This document shows positions 45,102 through 54,385 of a stretch of 64,000 bases of DNA, in pieces. Position numbers and translations under genes: made by a program. The stretch's first letter is position 1, and every line of letters starts with the position of its first letter. A model generated the notes under the pieces. That model worked only from the letters and a program-made list of their open reading frames with translations, ran no database searches and had not been told where the DNA came from. Source of the stretch: JABDMH01 sp965223165 (lineage in GTDB: Bacteria; Bacteroidota; Bacteroidia; Chitinophagales; Saprospiraceae); NCBI GenBank assembly GCA_965223165.1, contig CBDCVQ010000015.1, positions 1 to 64,000 on the forward strand, in the 5' to 3' direction.

Positions 45102-45974
45102 GTGCCGCATCTAAACTCGACACTCGAACAGATATTTACGGATCAGCAGCGATCGATCAGTCTGATGGTCAATCCGGACCTGCATGCGCTCTTCTTTTGG
45201 CACTTTCATCCGGAGATCGAACTGGTCTATATTGAGGGTATTGACGGGACCCGCCATGTCGGTGAGCACATGTCTTCTTTCCATCAGAGTGATTTGGTGC
45301 TGATCGGCCCCAATATCCCTCACCTCAACTTCGACTATGGCGCTACTTCTCCCTATCAGAAGCGTGTGATTCATTTCCGCGAGCATTTCATGGCTGCCGA
45401 AAATGGCAGCACGCCTGAACTGACCGGGATACGTCGCCTGCTCGAAGAAGCGCAACATGGCGTGGCCTTTGGACGAGCGACAAAGAGTGTGGTCAGGGAG
45501 CAGCTGCTCCAACTGCATGAGCACACCAAATTTGATCAGTTTTTAGGCGTCCTGGCCATCCTGCAATGCCTGAGCGCAGCTGATGATCGCGTCTTGCTAC
45601 ACGAGCACCCGGTAGCCAATAGCCATACACACAAGGACCATCATCGACTCAGCCTGATATACGCTTTTGTAGAAGACCACTTTGACCGGGCCATAGACAA
45701 CCATGAGGTGGCCGCCCTATGTCACCTTTCGCCAGAAGCTTTCTGTCGCTACTTCAAGCGCATGACCCGGCTCACCTTCACCCAGTTTGTCAATCAATAC
45801 CGGATCGGCCGGGCAAAGCAATTGCTGCTGCTCGACAACAACGTGAGTGAAACCTGCTTCTCCTGCGGATTTGACAGTTTGTCCTATTTCAGCCGTACCT
45901 TTAAGAAGATTGTGGGCGAAAGTCCGGTGCAGTATAAGACTCGGATACAACGGCAACAGTTGGTGTCCCCGTAG
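45102..45974 (+). CDS. AraC family transcriptional regulator with cupin sensor
   Basis: 290 residues, GTG start at 45102. The N-terminal cupin part has LFFWHFHPEIELVYIEG near residue 28, LVLIGPNIPHLNFDYG near 66 and IHFREHF near 87. The C-terminal pair of helix-turn-helix motifs is in NHEVAALCHLSPEAFCRYFKRM near 205 and ETCFSCGFDSLSYFSRTFKKIVG near 250. It likely senses a sugar or small effector and controls the divergent PhyH gene. The 132-base gap holds GGGGCCCC at about 45075 and an AT-rich stretch, with no clear operator repeat. Confidence 0.9.
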   Translation: MPHLNSTLEQIFTDQQRSISLMVNPDLHALFFWHFHPEIELVYIEGIDGTRHVGEHMSSFHQSDLVLIGPNIPHLNFDYGATSPYQKRVIHFREHFMAAENGSTPELTGIRRLLEEAQHGVAFGRATKSVVREQLLQLHEHTKFDQFLGVLAILQCLSAADDRVLLHEHPVANSHTHKDHHRLSLIYAFVEDHFDRAIDNHEVAALCHLSPEAFCRYFKRMTRLTFTQFVNQYRIGRAKQLLLLDNNVSETCFSCGFDSLSYFSRTFKKIVGESPVQYKTRIQRQQLVSP

Positions 45975-46075
45975 GCCAGGTTCTCCGGATATGCAAATAT
46001 GCTGCAACAAACGGCAGGAGGGCTTGGCACCAAAGCCGTGCTGCTCGCAATTATTCATATCTTCCAAGATCACAA

Positions 46076-47800
46076 ATGGCTCTTGCCATGCGTCCGACAC
46101 ATGGTCTTCTCGTGCTGTTCTGGCTGCTGCCCCAGGCGCTGCCTGGTCAACCGGATCTCGGTGCCCGATATGTCGAAGCCTGGAAAGCTTTTCACCCCTC
46201 AAGAGCCTTGGCGAAAGGGATGCACGAGGCCATCTTCACCTACGAGGACCTGCACGAGGAAAAGCTCAATCAATGGATCGAGTTCAACCACCTTGCCCTC
46301 GTGGAGCTAAGCGATTCTGCCACCGTTTATCGATCCGAGCAGCCCATCAATGCGCGACTGCTAGCTACCCAGATTCGATCCGAGCTGGAACGGTGGTCCG
46401 CCGACGAGCCTCATCGCACATCTGCCGGACTCTACACCCGACTGATCCGAGACGCCCCAGCTTCGGTCTCTCAAGCGACTTTCCTTACGGAGGACGAAAA
46501 GCAAGCGCTCTATTTGTCTCGCATGCAGGCCATGCGTGCGCTGTGCCAGGCAGCGTGGACCAACCTGCAAGTAAGTAGGATCACCCAGGTAAAAGGTGGC
46601 TTGAACGACCTAGCCGATGCCAGGAAGTCACTCCTAAACCTTAAAGGCCAGGGGGCAGAGTCAGGAGTGAGCCCCGCCTTAGCTCTGCAGGCGGAAGAGG
46701 TGCTCCAATCCATCGACACCCTCCGTCGCTTCCTAACCCGGGCGGCCAACCAGATGCCGGAGAGCGATGAGAAAGCTCCGCTAGGCCGCAACAAATACGC
46801 GCAGCTGCTCGAGCTTTATACTGACACCAAATTGACGCCGGAAGCATTGGCGGCGATGGCGTACGAGGAAATCGAGGTCGCCAAAGCGCGGATGGCGGAA
46901 GTTGCGCTATCCTATCTCCGCGGCCAGGCAAGAACCGCCCCCGGGCAAGACCCTGCGGAAGCCGTCCGAATCGCCCTTGCAGACATGGAACGCGATGCCC
47001 CCAGCGACGGAGCCGAATATCTGGCCTTCTGGCAAAGACTCAGCGAGGCTGCCGAGCAATTTGTCCGTGAGAAGGATCTGGCCACGGTACCAAAGGACCA
47101 AACTCTCAGTATAGAGTCGGCCCCGGAAAGTGCCGGTGCAGCCGCCCGCATCGGTTGGGTGAGCAGTGCGCCTCCCTTCGCTCCCAATCCCTGGACGACC
47201 CTTTACGTCCCCTCGATCCCTGACACCCTGCCAGCCCAAGAACAGAGGGATTTTTGGGCCTCGTTCAACAAGCCCTTCAATCGGTTTATCGTCATCCACG
47301 AGCTCTTCCCCGGCCACTACATGCAGAACAAAATCAGCCGGGATAGCCCGCATGAGATCCGACTCTTGTTTCCATATGGGCCGTACTCCGAGGGGTGGGC
47401 TACCTTTTGCGAAAAAGTAGCGCTAGACGCAGGCTGGCAGGCTGGAAACCAGCTGACCCTGTTGGCGCATCTCAGAAAGCGATTGGAAAACGCCAATCGT
47501 GCATACACATCGGTCAAGGTCCACTGCGACGGATGGTCCGAGGATCAGGTCATGCAGTTCTCAACGGAGTCGGCATGGCTGGCGCCTCAGTTTGCCAAGA
47601 GTCTTTGGGGGCGCCTCATGCGAAGCCCCATGCAGATGACCTCCTATTTCTGGGGTGGCCGCCAGTTTCGGCAGTTGTTGCAGGATCAGCAGGATCAGCA
47701 TGGCGCGGACTTCTTGCTCAAGTCTTTTATGGATACCATCCTGCGGGCGGGACCTATCCCTATTGATTCTTTTTATACACTCTTGGAAAAAACCCATTAG
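46076..47800 (+). CDS. DUF885-family zinc-peptidase-like protein, secreted
   Basis: 574 residues. The leader LLVLFWLLPQALPG follows a short n-region; start at 46076 (ATG), or the second ATG 12 bases on. The metal motif is HELFPGHYMQNK near residue 408 (H-E-x-x-P-G-H), followed by YSEGWATFCEKV, as in DUF885 carboxypeptidase-like proteins. The helical N-terminal region matches the family's length. Probably a periplasmic peptidase. The stop is five bases before the aldo/keto reductase start. Confidence 0.88.
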   Translation: MALAMRPTHGLLVLFWLLPQALPGQPDLGARYVEAWKAFHPSRALAKGMHEAIFTYEDLHEEKLNQWIEFNHLALVELSDSATVYRSEQPINARLLATQIRSELERWSADEPHRTSAGLYTRLIRDAPASVSQATFLTEDEKQALYLSRMQAMRALCQAAWTNLQVSRITQVKGGLNDLADARKSLLNLKGQGAESGVSPALALQAEEVLQSIDTLRRFLTRAANQMPESDEKAPLGRNKYAQLLELYTDTKLTPEALAAMAYEEIEVAKARMAEVALSYLRGQARTAPGQDPAEAVRIALADMERDAPSDGAEYLAFWQRLSEAAEQFVREKDLATVPKDQTLSIESAPESAGAAARIGWVSSAPPFAPNPWTTLYVPSIPDTLPAQEQRDFWASFNKPFNRFIVIHELFPGHYMQNKISRDSPHEIRLLFPYGPYSEGWATFCEKVALDAGWQAGNQLTLLAHLRKRLENANRAYTSVKVHCDGWSEDQVMQFSTESAWLAPQFAKSLWGRLMRSPMQMTSYFWGGRQFRQLLQDQQDQHGADFLLKSFMDTILRAGPIPIDSFYTLLEKTH

Positions 47801-47805
47801 GGGCC

Positions 47806-48858
47806 TTGGTCGATCGAATCAAAATAGCGCCAGCCTACACCATCTCCCGGATCATCAAGGGTGGGTGGCAATTGGCGGGTGGACACGGGCCCATCGACGA
47901 GGCGCAAGCCATCCAAGATATGTTTGCTTATGTAGAGGCAGGCATCACCACTTTTGACTGTGCCGATATCTACACCGGTGTCGAGAATCTGATCGGAAAG
48001 TTTCTACAACAGTACCGCACCGCCTGGTCCGGGGCAGGAGTTCCTATTCAGATCCATACGAAGTATGTACCGGACCATGGACAGCTTGCTGCCATAAAAA
48101 GATCCGATACAGAAGCCATCATCGATCGATCGCTGCGGCGACTACAGGTGGAGCAGTTGGATCTGGTGCAATTTGCTTGGTGGGATTATCGGATTCCCAC
48201 CTATCTGGATGTCGCGGAGCATCTCGTACGGTTGCAGGAAAAAGGCAAGATTCGACATCTGGGTATCACCAACTTTGACAGCAGCCGTACTGAGGAACTT
48301 CTTAGAGCTGGCATGCCGATTGTCACCGCCCAAGCGCAATACTCCCTGCTGGATCAACGTCCAGCGGACCGACTGGTGCAGCTATGTCGCGAGCAAGATG
48401 TGCAGCTGTTGTCCTATGGGGTATTAGCCGGTGGATTTCTGCGCGAGCAATATGTCGGGGCCACGAAACCGGCTCAACCTTTGGAAAATCGATCGCTGAC
48501 CAAGTACTACCTAATCATCGAGGAATTTGGCGGGTGGGACCTCTTTCAGGAGTTGCTCAAAGAGGTGGATGCCATCGCCAAAGAACACTCCGTCGGCATC
48601 GCCGAGATTGCCATGCGGTTTGTCCTGGATCTTCCTCAGGTGGCCGGCATCATCGTTGGAGCTCGGCACCGTCGCCACCTATCGGCCCTGGCCAAGCTGA
48701 GCCCCTTGCATCTTGGCACAGAAGACCGGTCTGCGTTGCGCCAAATACTGGCCAAGGCCCGTGGCCCCGGAGGTCCCGTCTATGGGCTGGAGCGCGAGAA
48801 AGACGGTCCCCATGGCCGCATTATGCGATACAATTTAAACAGTAAGGGGTCTGCGTGA
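47806..48858 (+). CDS. Aldo/keto reductase
   Basis: 350 residues, TTG start at 47806. The (beta/alpha)8 AKR fold shows the catalytic D-Y pair in FDCADIYTGVEN near residue 50. Then come IQIHTKYVP near residue 85 (Lys), SLRRLQVEQLDLVQFAWWDYR near 107, and GVLAGGFLREQYVG near 200. The cofactor binding end is IIVGARHRRHLSAL. An NADPH-dependent oxidoreductase with unknown carbonyl substrate. Coupled to the DUF885 gene by a five-base gap. Confidence 0.87.
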   Translation: MVDRIKIAPAYTISRIIKGGWQLAGGHGPIDEAQAIQDMFAYVEAGITTFDCADIYTGVENLIGKFLQQYRTAWSGAGVPIQIHTKYVPDHGQLAAIKRSDTEAIIDRSLRRLQVEQLDLVQFAWWDYRIPTYLDVAEHLVRLQEKGKIRHLGITNFDSSRTEELLRAGMPIVTAQAQYSLLDQRPADRLVQLCREQDVQLLSYGVLAGGFLREQYVGATKPAQPLENRSLTKYYLIIEEFGGWDLFQELLKEVDAIAKEHSVGIAEIAMRFVLDLPQVAGIIVGARHRRHLSALAKLSPLHLGTEDRSALRQILAKARGPGGPVYGLEREKDGPHGRIMRYNLNSKGSA

Positions 48859-48898
48859 CCGGTTTCACTGCTGGCTAGTTTTTGCCTACCTTTCTCAG

Positions 48899-49249
48899 AT
48901 GTCAACGGAAGCACCACTTCGACCCGATCAGTTTCAACTCTATGACTTGCGCGTCACCGTCGAAGCGATCCATGGCCATTGCACCTGCCAGATGGCCGTC
49001 GGGGACCATTTTATCCTGGAAGGGGGCAAGATCTCGATCCCAGACAATGCGGATTTTTGTCTTTACGCCCTGCAGTCCGCCATTCCCTTATTGCCGGCCA
49101 AGCAACGCTTGAATCACCCCGCTGACTGGATGGAGACCGATGCAAAAGTTATTTGTCCAGATCCCGCCTGTGGGCTAATTATGCGCATCGACCGCACCTC
49201 CCGGCGCACGCTTGACCACGACGATGTCAGCCCCATCCCGATGGGGTAG
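48899..49249 (+). CDS. TIGR04076-family small protein
   Basis: 116 residues. LYDLRVTVEAIHGHCTCQMAVGDHFILEGGKI, split by Cys pairs, precedes DFCLYALQSAIPLLPAKQR and CPDPACGLIMRIDRT, the layout of TIGR04076. Two Cys in the first strand and two in the last (C-x4-C) could bind a metal. Function unknown. Last gene in the + strand run that starts at 46076; the repeat at 49.27 kb follows immediately. Confidence 0.8.
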   Translation: MSTEAPLRPDQFQLYDLRVTVEAIHGHCTCQMAVGDHFILEGGKISIPDNADFCLYALQSAIPLLPAKQRLNHPADWMETDAKVICPDPACGLIMRIDRTSRRTLDHDDVSPIPMG

Positions 49250-49266
49250 GTACCCGCTTAGGAGAG

Positions 49267-49390
49267 TATCGCATTAAATCTTGTGGTTAGTCCTAATGTC
49301 TTTGGTCCGCATACTTCGTTGAAAGCCTCGCCATAGCTACGTCTTAGCCACCCACCCGCTTTCGCGGTTCCCTCACTTCTCGCATTGTCC
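49267..49390. repeat. Interspersed repeat: eroded module B plus module A
   Basis: TATCGCATTAAATCTTGTGG and CCTAATGTCTTTGGTCCGCATACTTCG (eroded module B) lead into GCCTCGCCATAGCTA...CGCGGTTCCCTCACTTC (module A, 49326-49390). The segment CTAATGTCTTTGGT..GCATACTTCGTTG is also at 56.97 kb. The left CTAGTAGAG end is missing here. Confidence 0.6.
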
Positions 49391-49412
49391 AGGTGTTCAT
49401 GAAGCATCCGCA

Positions 49413-50513
49413 TCAGAGCTCACTCGCCAACTCCATGCATATCACATCCACTTCCCCACTCTTCGTGTGGAAAGCAGATACATTGGAGAGGATGACCACG
49501 GCCTTCTCTTGCTGTGGATGTACGGCCAAGCAGGAGCGATATCCACCCGTACCGCCATTATGCCAGACCCAATCCCCGCCATTGGCCTGATGCTTGATGT
49601 GCCATCCCAGAGCCACCGACGTGCTGTCATTGATCGACAGCGTCTTCGCCTGCACCATTGCATTGATCGGTAGGTCTTCCTTAAAGCTGAACTGCGCGAA
49701 TCTGACCAGGTCCGATATGCTGGAACAGATGCCACCCGCTCCCACCAGCACGTTCAGATCCCAATTGGCCGTAGGCTTCCCATGTCGGTTAAGTGCACCC
49801 ACCAGCCGGTCGGATACCCGGCCGCGGTCGCTCGTGGTGGCATGCAATCCTAGGGGTTGGCAAATACGCTCTTGCAGCAAGGTCTCGTAGGGTAAGTCCG
49901 CCACCCTCTCCAGCAGATGACCCAGCAAGCCGGCTCCCAAATTGGAATAGGACGAACGCTGTCCCGGACTGAAGTCCAATTCGACCGGCCCGGTCAGGTA
50001 GGCTTGCAGGGCGACCTCATCATAGTCCCGGTAGGGATTGTCGGGGCTCTTGGCCATCAAAGGAAAGAGATTGTCGGGAAGTCGAGGCAACCCCGAAGAA
50101 TGATTCGACAGTTGGCGGAAGGTAATCTTCTCATCCGTGCCAAGATCATGCGGCAGCACTTCGCGGATGGGCTGATCGAGAGAGATCTGTCGGTCTAGCA
50201 CGGCATACCCCATAAGGAGTGAGGTAAAAACCTTCGAAATGGACCCAATCTCGAACACTGCCTTCTGATTTTCAATAGCCCGGATGGAGTCTCCTTGACG
50301 TATGAGCCCATAGTAGAAAACTTCCGCACCGGAGACTAATGCGATGGCCATCTGGGTACCGTCGGGAAAAGATGCCGCCCTCTGTCCGATCCATGCGAGA
50401 CGATCTGGGGCAAAGCCTGGCTCGGGTCTTAGATCAAAGGTGGAGGCCGTCTGAGCATAAACTACCGACAAACCGAGCAGGGCCACGAGGGCGAGGGCAA
50501 CCGTCTTCTTCAT
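49413..50513 (-). CDS. Serine hydrolase, class C beta-lactamase-like, secreted
   Basis: 366 residues. The signal peptide is MKKTVALALVALLGLSVVYA. The class C fold has S-x-x-K in FEIGSISKVFTSLLMGY near residue 90, Y-x-N in RSSYSNLGAGLLGHLL near 187, and WHNGGTGGYRS near 312 in the place of the KTG-like motif. It is more likely an esterase or peptidase of the beta-lactamase superfamily than an antibiotic resistance enzyme. Periplasmic. Diverges from the TfoX-N gene. Confidence 0.88.
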   Translation of the reverse strand: MKKTVALALVALLGLSVVYAQTASTFDLRPEPGFAPDRLAWIGQRAASFPDGTQMAIALVSGAEVFYYGLIRQGDSIRAIENQKAVFEIGSISKVFTSLLMGYAVLDRQISLDQPIREVLPHDLGTDEKITFRQLSNHSSGLPRLPDNLFPLMAKSPDNPYRDYDEVALQAYLTGPVELDFSPGQRSSYSNLGAGLLGHLLERVADLPYETLLQERICQPLGLHATTSDRGRVSDRLVGALNRHGKPTANWDLNVLVGAGGICSSISDLVRFAQFSFKEDLPINAMVQAKTLSINDSTSVALGWHIKHQANGGDWVWHNGGTGGYRSCLAVHPQQEKAVVILSNVSAFHTKSGEVDVICMELASEL

Positions 50514-50686
50514 AAGAGCATATTAGGGCGAAATGGCTGCGCGGCGATGTTCGTTAGACGTACCTTTCCATTACTTCTACCAAGAGCCGGACAGGTGATG
50601 AAGGTCGAAGGCAGATTCCGTCTTTTGACCCTTGGTGTCGCTTTTTACGCTAATTTGAGGACATCTACATACAAACAAAATCAGTC

Positions 50687-51013
50687 ATGGGAGAAAAGGG
50701 AGACAAGTTGACAAAGCAATCCACGCTCTCTACCGAGGAATTCTTGGCGCAGATCAGTGAGATCCAGGGAGTCACCTCCAAAAAGATGTTTGGTGGACAT
50801 GGATTATTTCACGCCGGTAAGATGTTTGGCCTGGTGGACTCGAAGGGTCGTGCATTTCTCAAAGCAGACGATACGACCAGAGAAGAGTACTTAGCCCAAG
50901 GTGGTGAGCAACACAGTCGCATGCCATACTACTCTATTCCCAAGGGCGTACTGGCAGATATGGAGCAACTGCTCACCTGGGTCAAAGTATCGATGGCATT
51001 GTCCAAAAGCTGA
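50687..51013 (+). CDS. TfoX/Sxy N-terminal domain protein
   Basis: 108 residues, covering the TfoX_N domain alone: VTSKKMFGGHGLFHAGKMFGLV near residue 30 and MPYYSIPKGVLADMEQLLTWVK near 83. No TfoX_C domain, so a competence role like Sxy of proteobacteria cannot be assumed. A stand-alone small cytosolic protein. CTTGGTGTCGCTTTTTACGCTAATTTG lies upstream and partly resembles a -33/-7 promoter. Confidence 0.82.
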   Translation: MGEKGDKLTKQSTLSTEEFLAQISEIQGVTSKKMFGGHGLFHAGKMFGLVDSKGRAFLKADDTTREEYLAQGGEQHSRMPYYSIPKGVLADMEQLLTWVKVSMALSKS

Positions 51014-51139
51014 AAGCCGACCGGGCTTTCCCGGCGGCGCGATGGTTTCAACTTGGTCTTGCAGGTTGATTGACGGTAGCGGGCGAGTAGCACCTTGTCG
51101 ATAGGTATTCGTATCTTATTTTCATCAATCTGTCTTGGC

Positions 51140-52030
51140 ATGCATCGTAGAGACTTCAATCGCTACCTGGCTTCACTCCCGATAGTCCTCTTCCCCAGCC
51201 CACTTCCCACCCTGCCATCGAAGCAGGCGAACGAACGAATGGCCATGTCCACGGTCAATTTTCGCGAACGCTTTGCGCAGACGAGATCCGAACAAAGCAC
51301 TTATGAGGGGCAAGACCTGCACTTGGCCCAGGTACCCGAGTACTTTGCCGATCGATTTGGCCTTCACCTGGTCGAGTTTTGGAGCCCGCATTTTGAATCC
51401 ACCGAACGAGACCATCTCAAAAGGCTGAAAAGAGCCCTTAGAAAGAGCAAGAGCCAGCTGATCAACATACAGCTGGATGAATCCTATGACTTGGGCAGCG
51501 CGGACGAGGCAGAGCGCGATGCCGGCTTGGCTTTAACCCTACATTGGCTGGAAGTAGCCGATTACCTCGGTTCCGGTGCCCTACGAATCAATCCGGGTAA
51601 CGGCGACGTGATCAAAGTGATCGATGCCTTGAGGCAAGTCAACGAGGTGGCAAAGGAGAAAGGGATCGTCCTGATGGTAGAAAACCATTTTGGCATGGAG
51701 ATGGACCCGGATGTGCACCTAAAGATCGTCAAAGAAGTAGGCGAAAACATGTTCACGCTCCCTGATTTTGGCAATTATGCCGCCGAGCAGCGTTATGCCT
51801 CTCTACAACGCATCATGCCTTTTGCGTATCAGGTCTCCGCCAAAACGATCGAATTTGACGAGGAAGGAAATCACATCTCCTTCGATTTCGATCATTGCAT
51901 GCAGATCTGTGAGGATCATGGCTTTAAGGGTATCTACTCTGTGGAGCAGTGGAGTCCTAGGCCTCCGGCGATGAGCGACGAAGAAATCGCCGATTGGATG
52001 TTGGAACGGGTCAAAGCCCATTGCTCTTGA
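51140..52030 (+). CDS. Sugar phosphate isomerase/epimerase-like TIM barrel, exported
   Basis: 296 residues from ATG 51140 with leader MHRRDFNRYLASLPIVLFP (Tat-like RRDF). The barrel belongs to the xylose isomerase-like AP-endonuclease-2 group: LINIQLDESYDLG near residue 113, GALRINPGNGDVIKV near 150, GIVLMVENHFGMEMDP near 180 (E and H ligands), FDFDHCMQICEDHGF near 251, IYSVEQWSP near 270. Its stop is two bases before the next start, so it is coupled to the PQQ-dehydrogenase gene; both probably act on one sugar. Confidence 0.85.
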   Translation: MHRRDFNRYLASLPIVLFPSPLPTLPSKQANERMAMSTVNFRERFAQTRSEQSTYEGQDLHLAQVPEYFADRFGLHLVEFWSPHFESTERDHLKRLKRALRKSKSQLINIQLDESYDLGSADEAERDAGLALTLHWLEVADYLGSGALRINPGNGDVIKVIDALRQVNEVAKEKGIVLMVENHFGMEMDPDVHLKIVKEVGENMFTLPDFGNYAAEQRYASLQRIMPFAYQVSAKTIEFDEEGNHISFDFDHCMQICEDHGFKGIYSVEQWSPRPPAMSDEEIADWMLERVKAHCS

Positions 52031-52032
52031 GC

Positions 52033-54369
52033 ATGTGGTCGTTTGATCTCACGGGTTCGAATGCCGGCAGTGTGACCCAATCCCCGGTCCACCGGCGGGC
52101 CATGCTTCCTGCAGCCGCATGGAGTTGCTTTGCCATTTTTACGCTGATTGCTTGTCGGCCGGACGGTCCCACCAAGGCATTACCCCATACCACGTGGCAG
52201 GACTACGGTGGTAGCCCTGACCAGTCCAAGTACTTTGTACAGGACCGGATCACCAAGCAAAACGTGTCGTCGCTGCAACCCGTGTGGCAATATGACCCGC
52301 AGGACGGTCTAGGGTATCAAATGAATCCGATCGTTGTAGACACGATGATGTATGTATTTGGCAGACATCATTCGTTGATCGCGCTCGATGCCAGGACCGG
52401 TCGCGAGCTGTGGATACATGCCGATCTACGTGGAATATCGCGCCGGGGACTCACCTTCTGGCAAAGCGAGGATGGCTCCGATCGACGCTTGCTCTTTACC
52501 CTGGATAATACCCTGCAGGCGATCGATGCTCGCACCGGTCAATCCATCCTGCACTTCGGCGACCATGGACTGGTGGATCTGCGCCAAGGGCTGGATCGCG
52601 ACCCGGAAAAGATCATGCGCATTGCCCCGGGCACGCCTGGCAAAGTCTTCGAAGATTTGATCATTTTGGGTTCGTCGCCGGGCGAGAGCTATCTATCCTC
52701 TCCCGGTCACATCCGAGCGTATGACGTCTTGACGGGCGAGATGCGTTGGATTTTCAAGACCATTCCCGGTCCCGGTGCCTATGGGTACGGCACTTGGCCC
52801 AAGGAGGCACATCGCTACGCAGGCGGTGCCAATTGCTGGGGCGAGATGACCGTGGATGTGGAGCACGGTCTGGTCTTCGTTCCACTGGGATCACCTACGT
52901 ATGATTACTATGGCGCGGACCGGATCGGCGACAACCTCTTTGGCAACTGCCTGGTGGCCTTGGACGCCCGTTCGGGGGAGCGCAAATGGCACTTTCAGAC
53001 AGTGCATCACGACCTATGGGACTACGATCTTGCGGCGGCGCCTCAACTAATCGAAGTCGTGCACGAGGGTCGACCGAAGCAGGTGGTCGCCTTAGCCACC
53101 AAACAGGGTTTTCTCTTTGCTTTTGAGCGACAGACCGGCGAGCCACTATGGCCAATCGAGGAAAAATCTGTCCCGCGCAGTGATGTCCCCGATGAGGTGG
53201 CTTCCCTCAGTCAACCGATCCCTAGCAAACCGCCACCCTTCACCCGCCAGAACGTCCGTAGCGCTGATGTCAGTCCCATCTTCCTATCCGAGTCAGACTA
53301 TACCAACTGGCAGGAACGAATCGATCGCGCAGCAACCGGCCTGTATACCCCGCCCTCGACTAGAGAGACCATCGCTATGCCAGGCGCGGTCGGCGGGGCA
53401 AATTTTGGCAACACCGCATCCAATCCGACCACAGGGATGGTCTATGTCATGAGTCAGGACTACCCATCTGTATACCAGCTAAAACCCAGCGCACCAGTCT
53501 TCGCTACACCGGCACCTCCAGCGGTTTCACCTGCCTCGCTGGCTGCGGGTGAGCAGGCGTACAAAGCACATTGTCAGAGCTGTCATGGAGCAGACTTGGC
53601 AGGATCTGCAGTGGGTCCGGCCCTGCACAGCATGGCCGCACGTCTGGACATGAACTACCTGCGGCGCACGGTCAAACAGGGCATAGGTCGCATGCCGGCG
53701 ATTCCCCATATTTCGGACGACGAGATCTCCAACATACTGGGCCTGCTACACGCTCGCTCGACCGGCGAAACGATCGACCTACCGACGGAGGTGGGAGTCA
53801 CGGACCCACGCATTGTAGCATCCGGTGGAGCTCCAGGAAGAGACGCAGTGCGGTCTGCAGGCACCTACAATCGTGCTGGAGATGACTATCCGGAGGCCAT
53901 CGATGTGCCGACGCAACGCTACTATACGGGATACGGGCTTGGTTATCCCTACTTGCTTCATCCCCCCTGGTCTTCGCTGACGGCCTACGATCTGAATGCA
54001 GGCGTCATCAAGTGGCGCATACCTTTAGGCGAAGATCGTAAGGCAGCCGCCCAAGGTCTCCAGGGCACGGGGGTACCCACGGGCTCGCAGCGCAACGGAA
54101 TGATTGTCACCTCCAATGGGCTGATCTTTGCCACCGTGGCCAACGGTATGGTCTATGCCTATGATGCCGCCGACGGCAGCACGCTTTGGTCTCACCAGGT
54201 GTCTACCGGCATTGCAGCCATGCCGTCCATGTACACCATCGGGGAAGAAATCTTTCTCGTCATCAACGCTACCACCCCCTTCGATGATGATTGGGGGGCC
54301 GAGGACGATGGTCCCGGGGAGCGGGCGCAGGCCCCGGGTGCCTACGTAGTCTTTTCTTTATCAGATTAA
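52033..54369 (+). CDS. PQQ-dependent dehydrogenase (quinoprotein) with embedded cytochrome c domain, lipoprotein
   Basis: 778 residues from the ATG at 52033 (a start at 52102 is possible). The leader ends in lipobox LIAC near residue 36. An eight-bladed quinoprotein propeller starts with TTWQDYGGSPDQSKYFV, DARTGRELWIHADL and RWIFKTIPGPGAYGYGTWP. WDYDLAAAPQLIE near residue 330 is a PQQ-binding segment. A cytochrome c insertion (about residues 495-575) has CQSCH at residue 514 and MP as sixth-ligand motif (RMPAIPH). The propeller resumes afterwards (LTAYDLNAGVIKWRIPLGED). The fused heme gives an internal electron path from PQQ. Substrate probably a sugar or alcohol. Confidence 0.9.
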   Translation: MWSFDLTGSNAGSVTQSPVHRRAMLPAAAWSCFAIFTLIACRPDGPTKALPHTTWQDYGGSPDQSKYFVQDRITKQNVSSLQPVWQYDPQDGLGYQMNPIVVDTMMYVFGRHHSLIALDARTGRELWIHADLRGISRRGLTFWQSEDGSDRRLLFTLDNTLQAIDARTGQSILHFGDHGLVDLRQGLDRDPEKIMRIAPGTPGKVFEDLIILGSSPGESYLSSPGHIRAYDVLTGEMRWIFKTIPGPGAYGYGTWPKEAHRYAGGANCWGEMTVDVEHGLVFVPLGSPTYDYYGADRIGDNLFGNCLVALDARSGERKWHFQTVHHDLWDYDLAAAPQLIEVVHEGRPKQVVALATKQGFLFAFERQTGEPLWPIEEKSVPRSDVPDEVASLSQPIPSKPPPFTRQNVRSADVSPIFLSESDYTNWQERIDRAATGLYTPPSTRETIAMPGAVGGANFGNTASNPTTGMVYVMSQDYPSVYQLKPSAPVFATPAPPAVSPASLAAGEQAYKAHCQSCHGADLAGSAVGPALHSMAARLDMNYLRRTVKQGIGRMPAIPHISDDEISNILGLLHARSTGETIDLPTEVGVTDPRIVASGGAPGRDAVRSAGTYNRAGDDYPEAIDVPTQRYYTGYGLGYPYLLHPPWSSLTAYDLNAGVIKWRIPLGEDRKAAAQGLQGTGVPTGSQRNGMIVTSNGLIFATVANGMVYAYDAADGSTLWSHQVSTGIAAMPSMYTIGEEIFLVINATTPFDDDWGAEDDGPGERAQAPGAYVVFSLSD

Positions 54370-54385
54370 TGTCCGCTATCCTATC

